This document shows, piece after piece, positions 8,078 to 16,800 of a stretch of DNA of 64,000 nucleotides (positions are counted from its first letter, which is position 1; each line of letters begins with the position of its first letter). This DNA comes from Rhodanobacter sp. C01 (GTDB taxonomy: Bacteria > Pseudomonadota > Gammaproteobacteria > Xanthomonadales > Rhodanobacteraceae): positions 186,001 to 250,000 of the forward strand of contig NZ_MUNR01000014.1 in NCBI RefSeq assembly GCF_002001045.1, given 5' to 3'. Made by a program: the position numbers and the translations under genes. The notes under the pieces were generated by a model. It made no database searches. It saw only the letters and a list, made by a program, of their open reading frames with translations, and was not told the origin of the DNA.

Positions 8078-8773
8078 TCAGCGCAGCGTGACGAGGTGGT
8101 GGCCGTTTGCGTGTTCCAGGTGAGGCCATGCGTTGTAGGTGATCAGCGTCGCGCCGCGCTGGCCGAGTCGCAGCCGCGTGAGGCCGGTGTTTACCAGCGG
8201 CCAGCTGAGTTTGAAGGCCTGCGCCAGAGGCGCGTCGAGCAGTGCGTTGGCGACCACTGCGATCGGGCCGCCCGAGGTGAACGCCCATGTCGTGCGTGCC
8301 GGATGCTCGGTCAGCGTCTGCAGTGCATGCATGACGTTGCCGCGAAAGGTCGGCCAGGTGAGCTGGTACTCAGCGTCGTGCGCGCCGTCGACCCAGCGTG
8401 CGATGGCATCGGCGAACAGGTGATGGAAAGCGCGGTGAGGGTCGGGCGTCTGCTTCAATTCCGCACGCAGTGCGCCGGACCCGTTCAGATCGGGTCGAAG
8501 CCGTGCGAGCAGATCGTGGTGATCGACTTCGTCCAGGCCGTCCAACATCAGTGGTTCACGATCGATGCCTGCGGCTTCGAGACATAGCTCGGCGGTGCGT
8601 CGATGCCGTTCGCGTGGTCCGATCGCGATCAGGTCCGGGGTCGATCCACATGCCGCCAGCCACGCACCCAGTCGGCGTGATTGTTCTTCGCCAAGCGGCG
8701 ACAAGCGATCGTATTCATCGGCGCTGAAACTGGCCTGACCATGACGGATCAGCAGCAGGCTGCGCGCGCTCAC
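8078..8773 (-). CDS. Histidine phosphatase family protein with atypical active site
   Basis: A 231-residue branch-1 histidine phosphatase (phosphoglycerate mutase superfamily). The nucleophile motif RHGQ is at residues 9-12, and the arginine block PRERHRRT fits the phosphate pocket. The second catalytic His, normally in an SHGG-like motif, is not seen: the equivalent stretch near residue 169 reads FTSGGPIAVV with Ser in place of His. The GTG start overlaps the stop of the upstream kinase gene by four bases, so translation is probably coupled. The context is acyl-CoA catabolism involving a phosphorylated intermediate. It may be a weak phosphatase, a mutase-like enzyme or a binding protein; activity is uncertain. 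Confidence 0.85.
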   Translation of the reverse strand: MSARSLLLIRHGQASFSADEYDRLSPLGEEQSRRLGAWLAACGSTPDLIAIGPRERHRRTAELCLEAAGIDREPLMLDGLDEVDHHDLLARLRPDLNGSGALRAELKQTPDPHRAFHHLFADAIARWVDGAHDAEYQLTWPTFRGNVMHALQTLTEHPARTTWAFTSGGPIAVVANALLDAPLAQAFKLSWPLVNTGLTRLRLGQRGATLITYNAWPHLEHANGHHLVTLR

Positions 8774-9840
8774 AGCGTCGAACGACCGATGATGCGGCGG
8801 CAGCGCCCACCCATGTAGCGAGCGGCCTGACCGAAACCGGCGAACTGCGGGTTGCTGGTCTGGCCGAGCGCGAAGCGACGGTAGATCTGTTGGATGATTA
8901 CCATCAGCCGAAACAGTCCGAACACTTCGTAGAAATCGAAGTTGTCCACATGCAGGCCGCTGCGCTGGCCGTAGTAATCGATCACCTCGTGCCGCGTCAG
9001 CATGCCGGGTACATGCGTGGGCTGCCGGCGGAACGACTGGAACGTGGCATCGTCGTCGGCCTGCACCCAGTACGCGAGCGAGCCGCCCAGATCCATCAAC
9101 GGATCGCCGATGGTGGCCATCTCCCAGTCCAGCACGCCGATGATCTCGAGCGGATGCTCGGGATCGAGCACCACATTGTCAAAGCGGTAGTCGTTATGGA
9201 TCACGCAGCTGGCGCTGTCGTGCGCCGGCTGTTTCGCCGCCAGCCACGCCATGACATCGGCGCAGGCATCGGTGTCCTCGGTGGCTGCTTTTTGCCAGCG
9301 ATCGCTCCAGCCAGCGACTTGTCGCGCGATATAGCCGCCACCCTTGCCGATGTGTTGCAGCTCGGGCAGCGAAGCATCCACCTGATGCAGCTCGATCAGG
9401 CGATCGATGAAGCCCAGACAGAGCTGGCGTGCGCCGTCCACATCGAGACCCAGCTCAGGCGGCAGCTCGCGGCGCAGGATGCTGCCGCGCAGCCGCTCCA
9501 TCACGTAGAAGTCATGGCCGATCACCGATGCGTCGTCGCAGGTGGCGAGGATTGCCGGCACATATGGATAGTGCGGCTTCAGCGCGGCCATCACCTGCGC
9601 TTCGCGCAGCATGTCGTGCGCGGATTTGGCCTTGGCGCCGGCCGGTGGACGGCGCAGCACCAGTTCGCGATCGCTATAGGCAATCAGATAGGTGAGGTTG
9701 GAGGCGCCGTCGGGAAATTGCGCGATTGTTGGTGTGCCATCGAGACCATCGACATGTTGCTTCAGGAACGCATCGACGCGCTGCAGGTCGAGCGCATCCT
9801 CGTCGCGCACCGCACGCGGTTGATCCAGCGGCGTGGTCAT
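8770..9840 (-). CDS. Phosphotransferase (APH family), LvaA/ACAD10-11-type
   Basis: A 356-residue aminoglycoside-phosphotransferase-fold kinase. Visible motifs are the N-lobe ELVLRRPP lysine/arginine region near residue 70, the catalytic loop HNDYRFDN near residue 216, and the metal-binding DWEMATIGDPLMDL. This type is the stand-alone counterpart of the kinase domain fused to human ACAD10/11 and of LvaA in the Pseudomonas putida levulinate operon, where a 4-hydroxyacyl-CoA is phosphorylated. ATG overlaps the acyl-CoA dehydrogenase stop (ATGA), and its own stop overlaps the next GTG, so it is tightly coupled in the operon. An open frame continues upstream to 10938, but that part is the shadow of the dehydrogenase gene. 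Confidence 0.87.
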   Translation of the reverse strand: MTTPLDQPRAVRDEDALDLQRVDAFLKQHVDGLDGTPTIAQFPDGASNLTYLIAYSDRELVLRRPPAGAKAKSAHDMLREAQVMAALKPHYPYVPAILATCDDASVIGHDFYVMERLRGSILRRELPPELGLDVDGARQLCLGFIDRLIELHQVDASLPELQHIGKGGGYIARQVAGWSDRWQKAATEDTDACADVMAWLAAKQPAHDSASCVIHNDYRFDNVVLDPEHPLEIIGVLDWEMATIGDPLMDLGGSLAYWVQADDDATFQSFRRQPTHVPGMLTRHEVIDYYGQRSGLHVDNFDFYEVFGLFRLMVIIQQIYRRFALGQTSNPQFAGFGQAARYMGGRCRRIIGRSTL

Positions 9841-11066
9841 CGTGCCGGCTCCTGTGCGCCTTGCGCTTTCATTTCCAGCCGCGCGATCACGCCGCGATGG
9901 ACTTCGTCCGGGCCGTCGGCCAGACGCAGCACGCGCGCATAGGCGTACAGCTGCGCCAGCGGAAAATCGTCGGACAGACCGGCGCCGCCGTGGATCTGGA
10001 TCGCTGCGTCGGCTGTCTGCTGTGCCACGGCCGGCACGACCACTTTGATCTGCGAGATCAGGCTGAGCGCAGCCTTGGTGCCCTGCGTGTCCAATGTCCA
10101 GGCAGTTTTCAGCGTCAGCAGGCGCGCCTGCTCGATCGCCATGCGCAGGTTGGCGATGATGTCCGGATTGCCGCCGAGCTCGGACAACGGCTTGCCGAAC
10201 GCGATGCGTGAACGAGCACGTGCACACAGCAGGGTCAGCGCGCGTTCCGCCGCGCCGATCGCGCGCATGCAGTGGTGCACGCGCCCGGGCCCCAGCCGAC
10301 CCTGGGCGATTTCGAAGCCGCGGCCCGCACCGAGGATCACGTTCTCCACCGGCAACCGCACATGGGCAAAGCTCAACTCGCCATGACCGCTGGGTTCGTC
10401 GAAGTGATGAAACACCGGCAGCATGCGTTCGATGGCGACGCCCGGACTGTCGAGCGGGCAGATCACCATGCTGTGGCGCCGGTGTGGTTCGGCCTGCGGG
10501 TCGCTCAGCCCCATGAAGATCACGAAGCGGCAATGCGGGTGGCCAGTGCCGGTGGTCCACCACTTGCGCCCGTTCAACACGACCTGGTCGCCTTCGATGG
10601 TGGCGGTGGCCTGCATATTGGTGGCGTCGGAAGAGGCCACATCCGGCTCGGTCATGCCGAAGGCCGAGCGGATCCGGCCGTCCAGCAAGGGCTGCAACCA
10701 GCGCTCCCGTTGTTCCGGCGTGCCATAGCGGTGCAGCACTTCCATGTTGCCGCTGTCGGGCGCGCTGCAGTTGAACACCTCGGGCGCGATGAAGGAATGC
10801 CCCATGATTTCCGCCAGTGGCGCGTAATCCACATGGCTGAGGCCGGCACCGTGTTCGGCGTCGGGAAGGAACAGGTTCCACAGTCCGGAGGCGCGTGCCT
10901 TCGCCTTCAGGCTTTCCATCACCGCCGGTTGCCGCCACTGGCGATGGTCGCTACTGCCAGTCAACTGCGTGGCGTAGACGCGTTCGGCAGGAACCACTTC
11001 ATCGCGCATGAAGGTGGAGAGGCGTTCGACGAGAGCCTGCGTACGTTCGGAAGCGGCGAAGTCCAC
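9837..11066 (-). CDS. Acyl-CoA dehydrogenase, ACAD11/LvaC-like
   Basis: A 409-residue FAD-dependent acyl-CoA dehydrogenase. It carries FGMTEPDVASSDATN near residue 139, NGRKWWTTGTG, the long signature ENVILGAGRGFEIAQGRLG (about 242-260) followed by PGRVHHCMR, and IQIHGGAGLSDD, all closely resembling the dehydrogenase half of human ACAD10/11. In that group and in LvaC, the enzyme acts with an APH kinase to convert 4-hydroxyacyl-CoA through a 4-phospho intermediate. The GTG start at 11066 follows a strong AGGAGG. It is the first gene of the minus-strand operon and is divergent from the LysR regulator at 11206. Confidence 0.9.
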   Translation of the reverse strand: MDFAASERTQALVERLSTFMRDEVVPAERVYATQLTGSSDHRQWRQPAVMESLKAKARASGLWNLFLPDAEHGAGLSHVDYAPLAEIMGHSFIAPEVFNCSAPDSGNMEVLHRYGTPEQRERWLQPLLDGRIRSAFGMTEPDVASSDATNMQATATIEGDQVVLNGRKWWTTGTGHPHCRFVIFMGLSDPQAEPHRRHSMVICPLDSPGVAIERMLPVFHHFDEPSGHGELSFAHVRLPVENVILGAGRGFEIAQGRLGPGRVHHCMRAIGAAERALTLLCARARSRIAFGKPLSELGGNPDIIANLRMAIEQARLLTLKTAWTLDTQGTKAALSLISQIKVVVPAVAQQTADAAIQIHGGAGLSDDFPLAQLYAYARVLRLADGPDEVHRGVIARLEMKAQGAQEPAR

Positions 11067-11105
11067 GAGGTTTCCTCCTGACCAGCAGCCAGCCTACGCC
11101 TCGTC

Positions 11106-11129
11106 CATATAATTAGTGAAATGAATATG
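11106..11129. promoter_or_regulatory. Candidate LysR-type operator in the divergent promoter region
   Basis: An imperfect dyad CATAT-N14-ATATG lies in the AT-rich core (ATAATTAGTGAAATGAATAT) of the 139-base gap between the acyl-CoA dehydrogenase operon and the divergent lysR gene, the usual place for an autoregulatory LysR site. No experimental or comparative support is available. Confidence 0.3.
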
Positions 11130-11205
11130 CTTTATGACTATCCATTAACATGGCTGATGACTTTGGTGCCGATGTCTTCGGCACGCGCACGGTAGGGAGC
11201 AGGAC

Positions 11206-12129
11206 ATGGACCGCACCGACAACCGCATCGACCTGAACCTGTTCCGCGTACTCGACGCGATCTACAGCCATGGCGGCGTCAGTGCTGCCGCACGGGTGCT
11301 GCACCTGACCCAGCCGGCGGTCACGCATGCCTTGCAGCGCTTGCGCGACCAGCTCGGTGATCCGCTGTTCGTGCGCCAGGGCAACCGCCTGCTTCCCACC
11401 GAAAAGGTACGCACGATGATGCCGGCGGTGCAGCTGCATCTGAAAGGCCTGCATGCCAGCGCGCACGCGCAGCCGCGCTTCGATCCGGCGCAACTGGATC
11501 TCGAGTTGACTGTGGGTTTTCGCGACATCCTCGAATCGATCGCGTTGCCTTCGCTGCTGGCACGGATCGAGCAGCATGCGCCGCAGTTGCGCGTGGTCAG
11601 TCGTCGCGTTGCGGCCGATGACGTGGAGCGGGAGCTGGCGGCGGGCACGGTGGATCTGGTGGTGGATCGGCCACTGCGGGCCGGTGCGCACATTTCCAGC
11701 AAGCGTCTGCTCGACGAATCACTGGTCGTGGTGATGCGTGCCGGTCATCCGTGTGCCACACAACTCCGGCGCAGCGACTATATGAGCGCCCGGCATGTCG
11801 CCGTGTCGGCGTTGGGTGAGGCCAATGCACTGGATATGCTGCTCGGCCAGAACGGCATGTTCCGTCACGTGCAGCTGGTCTGCCAACACTACTTCTCCGC
11901 CTGCCAGATTGCGGCGGCCACGCAAATGCTGCTGACCGTGCCGCGCTCGTATGCCAACCATCTGGCCACGCTGTTGCCGATTGCCGTGCAGCCCTTGCCT
12001 ATACGGCTGAAGGCATTTCCGATTCTGGCCTACTGGCACGCGTCGAAAGACGACGACCGCGCGCATACCTGGTTTCGACAATGGGTGTTCGAGGCGATCA
12101 CCCAGGCGATCGAGCCGGTGCGCCGCTGA
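11206..12129 (+). CDS. LysR family transcriptional regulator
   Basis: A 307-residue regulator. The N-terminal winged HTH spans about residues 8-65 (LNLFRVLDAIYSHGGVSAAA, then LHLTQPAVTHALQRLR), followed by a PBP2-like effector domain from about residue 90 to the end. GGGAGCAGGAC precedes the ATG. It is transcribed away from the acyl-CoA dehydrogenase operon with a short shared promoter region, so it is the likely regulator of that operon. The effector, perhaps an acyl-CoA or hydroxy acid, is unknown. Confidence 0.92.
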   Translation: MDRTDNRIDLNLFRVLDAIYSHGGVSAAARVLHLTQPAVTHALQRLRDQLGDPLFVRQGNRLLPTEKVRTMMPAVQLHLKGLHASAHAQPRFDPAQLDLELTVGFRDILESIALPSLLARIEQHAPQLRVVSRRVAADDVERELAAGTVDLVVDRPLRAGAHISSKRLLDESLVVVMRAGHPCATQLRRSDYMSARHVAVSALGEANALDMLLGQNGMFRHVQLVCQHYFSACQIAAATQMLLTVPRSYANHLATLLPIAVQPLPIRLKAFPILAYWHASKDDDRAHTWFRQWVFEAITQAIEPVRR

Positions 12130-12159
12130 TCGCGACATGCTCGGTCTGCTTGCCGCGTA

Positions 12160-12215
12160 GCGGTCCTGACATTGAGAACAGAATGGCGAAATGGTCGATA
12201 CCGGCACGCGGTATC
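12160..12215 (-). pseudogene. Remnant of an alpha/beta hydrolase C-terminus
   Basis: On the minus strand this reads GIDHFAILFSMSGPLRGK, close to DIGHFAILFSISKPLRDK near the C-terminus of the esterase gene at 12680-13618. The nucleotide match extends over about 32 bases with roughly six differences, and nothing similar is visible outside it. A 9-bp hairpin (12194-12218) interrupts the upstream side. It is best read as a leftover fragment of a duplicated or deleted paralogue. Confidence 0.5.
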
Positions 12216-12218
12216 GAC
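12194..12218. repeat. Hairpin GTCGATACC/GGTATCGAC
   Basis: A perfect 9-bp stem with a seven-base loop, 65 bases downstream of the lysR stop. No T-run follows on the plus strand, so it is at most a weak terminator. Confidence 0.5.
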
Positions 12219-12248
12219 AGGTGTGTGCCAGTGGCGTGGTTCATTGCC

Positions 12249-12554
12249 TCATGGCGAGCCAACGATCATGTAACTGGCATGGCCGCTAAGCGCATCTCTC
12301 ATGTAGGAGACCGTGACTCTGCCGCTGGCGTTGCTGAAGGCACTGGCGGTGACGGTGGAGCGCGGCGGATCCAGTCGTACCTGGCAGGTATAGGCTCTGC
12401 TCGAACGACTGTAAGCGGTGACCTGGCAGGATTCGACCGAGCCCTCTAGATTTTCCTGTACGGAATTGGGAGACCACGCGGCATAGACGGCCGCGAGGAT
12501 GGCGAACCCAAAGAACGTGCAGGCGATGACCGTCCCAGTTTTGGCTTTTTTCAT
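12249..12554 (-). CDS. Hypothetical small membrane-anchored or secreted protein
   Basis: A 101-residue protein beginning MKKAKTGTVIACTFFGFAILAAVYAAW, a signal peptide or N-terminal anchor. The remaining 75 residues are periplasmic-like and contain two Cys (ESCQV and YTCQV) that could form a disulfide. No family is recognised. ATG at 12554 is preferred over a GTG nine bases upstream because it gives a normal signal start, although no clear Shine-Dalgarno is visible. It lies between the esterase gene and the hydrolase remnant on the same strand. Confidence 0.5.
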   Translation of the reverse strand: MKKAKTGTVIACTFFGFAILAAVYAAWSPNSVQENLEGSVESCQVTAYSRSSRAYTCQVRLDPPRSTVTASAFSNASGRVTVSYMRDALSGHASYMIVGSP

Positions 12555-12679
12555 GCAGGGCACTACCGGTCGGTGAATGCCCGGAGCGTTCGGTCGAACC
12601 GCTGTAGCCAGGCGCCATTGACACAGGATAACGACATCGGCTGTTTCTTGCGAAGGGCGACGCTACCGGTTTTTTCCTG

Positions 12680-13618
12680 TCAGTGCGAGATGGCGGTAGC
12701 TCCGGTCGCTGTGTTGACGACGGGGTGGGAGCGAATGAACGCCATGGTGTCGTCGATCACCGGCGCCTTGTCGCGCAGAGGCTTCGAGATCGAGAACAGG
12801 ATCGCGAAGTGGCCGATATCCGGATAGAGCTTGAGCTCGACTAGTTCGTTTTCCTTGCGCAGGGCACGTGCCAGTGATTCGGCATTGCGTGGCCAGACGA
12901 TCTTGTCGGTGCTGCCCTGCATCAGCAGCATCGGCGGCTCATCGCCATTGACGAAGTGCACCGGCTGCGAGCGCAGCTGTGCTTCGTGCGTGGTACCGAA
13001 CATGTCGATGAAATCCGGATCCTTCAGCGGCAGAAAATCGTAAGGCCCGGCCAGGCCGATGAAGCCGGCCAGTTGCCGCGGCTGCATGCCGACGTCATTC
13101 AACCAGTGCGCGTCCGTAGCTAGCAGCGCACCGATATGCGCGCCGGCCGAGTGACCCATCACGAACAGATCGTCCGGGTTGCCGCCGTATTCGCTGGCGT
13201 GTGCATGCGTCCACACCACTGCGCGTGCGGCGTCCTGCATGAAGCCGTCCAGTTTCACCTTCGGCCACAGTCGGTAATCAGGAATCACCACCACCAAACC
13301 CCGTCTGGCCAGTGTCTCGCCCACCCACGCGTACCACGACCGTTTGCCGGACTTCCAACTGCCGCCAAAGAAGAACACCACCACCGGCGCATGGCTGGCA
13401 TCGCTCGGCCGATAGACGTCGAGTGCCAGCTGGTGCACCGGATCGAACACCACGTCACGCTGCACGACCACCCCTGTCTTGTTGGTTACGGTGTTGAGCC
13501 CGCTGAAAAGCACGGCCTGGCAGCCGGTGAGCAGGGCGCCGCCGAGCAGCATCAGCGCTGTGGCAAGAAGGCCTCGACGAAGCGGGCCGCGGGTGGCGCT
13601 TGGTGTACTGGTCGGCAT
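12680..13618 (-). CDS. Alpha/beta hydrolase lipoprotein (esterase/BD-FAE-like)
   Basis: A 312-residue carboxylesterase-type hydrolase. A signal peptide ends in the lipobox LLTGC (Cys near residue 33), so it is probably a lipid-anchored envelope protein. The oxyanion motif FFGGSW is near residue 88 and the nucleophile is in GHSAG near residue 155. The acid is probably Asp in STDKIVW and the base His in DIGHF. The overall order matches the hormone-sensitive-lipase/BD-FAE group acting on short acyl esters. It appears monocistronic, and a fragment of a paralogue lies downstream at about 12160-12215. Confidence 0.87.
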   Translation of the reverse strand: MPTSTPSATRGPLRRGLLATALMLLGGALLTGCQAVLFSGLNTVTNKTGVVVQRDVVFDPVHQLALDVYRPSDASHAPVVVFFFGGSWKSGKRSWYAWVGETLARRGLVVVIPDYRLWPKVKLDGFMQDAARAVVWTHAHASEYGGNPDDLFVMGHSAGAHIGALLATDAHWLNDVGMQPRQLAGFIGLAGPYDFLPLKDPDFIDMFGTTHEAQLRSQPVHFVNGDEPPMLLMQGSTDKIVWPRNAESLARALRKENELVELKLYPDIGHFAILFSISKPLRDKAPVIDDTMAFIRSHPVVNTATGATAISH

Positions 13619-13821
13619 GCGGTTTCCTTTGGATGGTCCTTGGGTTTGACCGATGTGTCTGGCCGGTTAACCCCGTTACGCAGCAGACTGCGTTTCATCA
13701 GAGGTTGATGTGGCATGCATGCAGATACGAGCAACGACTCCTTCAGGATGCAGTTGCTGCTGTGTGCCTGCCGTGTACCACTTACACTGTGCTGGCCTCA
13801 CGGGCACACAGGGAGAAACGC

Positions 13822-16800
13822 ATGCTTCGTCGATCGTTGGGGTTGCTGGGTTTGTGGCTGTTGCTTGCCGTGCCCTTGCTGGCGCAGGACGTGCCGCCGC
13901 CATTGCGCGACTGGCAGGCCTGGGTGCTGCACGAGGTGCCACGGCATGATTGCCCGTTCCTCGCCAACCAGATGCCATCTTCCTATGAAGCCAGCTATCA
14001 GTGTGCGTGGCTCGGCCGTTTGACACTCGACGCCAGCCAGGACGGCGGACACTTCAGCCTGAACGTGCACGTGGACGCACCGAGTTGGGTGGCGCTGCCG
14101 GGTGATGACAAGAACTGGCCGCAGCAGGTGAGCGCGAACGACCAGCCGGCCACCGTGCTGCAGCGAGGTGGCCAGCCGATGGTATGGCTCACGCCTGGCG
14201 ACTATCAGCTACGCGGCAGCTTGCCGTGGACAGCGCGCCCGGCACGGCTGCACGTACCGGCGACGATCGGACTGGTCACGCTGAGTGTCGATGGGGCTGC
14301 GGTGACGCGGATCGAGCGCAACGGTGACCAGCTCACCCTAGGTGAAGCCGCCGCGGCACAGCGCGCTGCCGATGCCTTGTCGCTGCGCGTGTACCGACAT
14401 CTCGAAGACGGTCTGCCCGCCATGCTGGAGACGCGGTTGCAGTTCAACGTTACCGGTAGTGCGCGCGAGCAGCTGTTGGGCCCGGTATTGCCAGCTGGCT
14501 TCGTCGCGACGGCCTTGTCGGGCGATCTGCCGGCGCGACTGGAGAACGATGGTCAGCTACGCGTGCAACTGCGTCCGGGGCAATGGACGGTCACGCTGGC
14601 TTCGCGCAGCATCGACCCGCTGAGCAAGGTTGCGTTGAAGCTGCCGGCGGCCCCTTGGCCGCGGCAGGAAGTCTGGAGTTATGCCGACGATACCGCGTTG
14701 CGCGGCACGCGCGTGGAAGGCAATGCGACCGATGCAGCTCAAGCAGGTGTGCCGGGTGACTGGGCCGATCTTCCTGCCTATGTACTGGATGATGCCTCCG
14801 GGCTGGCGATCGAGCAGGGCAACCGCGGGGATGAGGGTGGCCAGGGCGATCAGCTGCATCTGGAGCGCCAGTTGTGGCTGGACTTCGACGGTGGTGGCCT
14901 CAGCGTCGCCGATCATCTCAGCGGCGAGCTGCACCATCATCAGCGGCTGGATGTGGTTGCGCCGTGGCAGCTCCAGCGCGCGGCACAGAACGACAATCCG
15001 CTGCTGGTCACCAGGGGTGCGGATGGCCTGAGTGGAGTTGAGCTGCGTGGCCAGCAGCTCGACCTCAATGCTGGCCTGCGTCTGCCGGCGCATGGTGGCG
15101 TGATGCCCAGTTCGGGATGGAAACTTCCGCTGGAAGGGATCGACGCCATCTTGCATCTGCCCTATGGCTACCGCCTGCTCGGGGCAGGCGGTGTCGATCG
15201 CTCGCCCGATTCATGGGTGGCGCAGTGGAGCCTGCTCGACCTGTTTGTGGTGGCGTTGATCGCACTGCTGGCTGGACGCCTGCTCGGCTGGCCCTGGGCT
15301 GTTCTGGTCGCTGCCTATCTCGCACTGGCGCAGCACGAAAGCGCTGCGCCGCTATGGACGCTGGCGATCGTGCTGGCGTTGACGCTGCTCTTGCGTGCGC
15401 TGCCGGATGGACGCCTGCGCTCGTCAACACGCATCGGTGCGGTGATCGTCTTTGCGCTGGCGCTGCTGTGGACCTTGCCCTTCGTCGCGGCCCAGCTGCA
15501 GTACGCCCTGCATCCGCAACTGGAAGGGGCAAATCAGAACCGGATTGTCTCGGCAAGTTTCATCGAGCCGGCAGCGCAGGACCATGGTTATGCGAGCAAG
15601 GCGATGAAGCAGCGGGTCGCACCGCCTGCAGCGGCCCCAGCGCCACCAGCGCCCGTCGAAGAAATCAGCAGCAATGCCATGGCATCATCGGCGGTGGAGT
15701 CGGCGGACATGGCTGCGTCGGGAAGACTTGAGAGTGTGGTTGTGACAGGTTCCAGGGTATCGGCATCCGATCTGGTGAGCTCGGAGCAGGACAACCGGGC
15801 GCTGATCCAGGCCGGCGCCGGCGCGCCGCACTGGGACGAAGGCAACAACTATCGCCTCGGCTGGTCCGGACCGGTGACGCCGGAGCAGAGTACGCGCCTG
15901 GTGATCGCGCCGGCGTGGCTGGTGCGCCTGCTGCGTGTGGCGATGGTCGCCCTGCTGGCTGCCCTGCTGGCGAAGCTGGCAACTACGCTGCTGTTGCCCT
16001 TGCGTGGTCGCTGGCGCGACTGGCGCGGCAGCGGTGCGATGGGCGCTGCCTTGCTTGCTCTGACGCTGCTGCCGCATGGCGTCCATGCGCAAAGCTTGCC
16101 GAGTCCGGAGTTGCTGAACCAGTTGCGCAACCGGCTCACCGAGGTGCCGAAGTGTGTGCCGGCGTGCGCCGCGATCGCGCAGGCCCAGCTGCAGGCCAGT
16201 GGCGATCTGCTCGATGTGGAACTGGAGGCGCATGTCGGTGCACCGATCGCGCTGCCGTTGCCGCAGGGTGACGACGCGCTGCAACTGTCCGACGTCAGCG
16301 TGGATGGTCATGCCGACGCTGCACTCACGCGCAATAACGATCAGCTGCTGGTGCGGCTGGACCGCGGCGTACATCGAATCAGCCTGCACTACCGCATCGG
16401 TGCGGCGGACAGTGCCAGCCTGCGCTTCACGGTGCGACCACAGCGCATCGTGTTCGGCGGTCAGGGTTGGTCGCTGGATGGTGTCGATGATGGGCACCCA
16501 CTGGGCGACAGCATCGCACTGCATCGTGTGCGTACCGCCAGTGATGGCAAGAGCCTGCCGGCTGTGCAGAGCTTCCCGCCGTATGTGCGACTAACCCGAA
16601 GCCTGGCGCTCGGTGTCGATTGGGTCGTGGAGAACCAGGTCGAGCGGATTGCGCCACAGGAAGGTGGCTTCAGTACCACGCTGCCGCTGCTGCCCGGCGA
16701 GCATCCGCTCGGTGATGATGCGCTGGTCAAGGACGGCCACATCAATATCACCTTCAACGCGAACAGCAATGTGGTGCGCTGGAGCAGCCGACTCGATCAC

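Noticed and set aside
9841-10938. Upstream extension of the phosphotransferase reading frame
   Set aside because: The extra 366 codons overlap the acyl-CoA dehydrogenase gene on the same strand in another frame and give an Arg/Gly-rich sequence without domains. The real start at 9840 overlaps the dehydrogenase stop.
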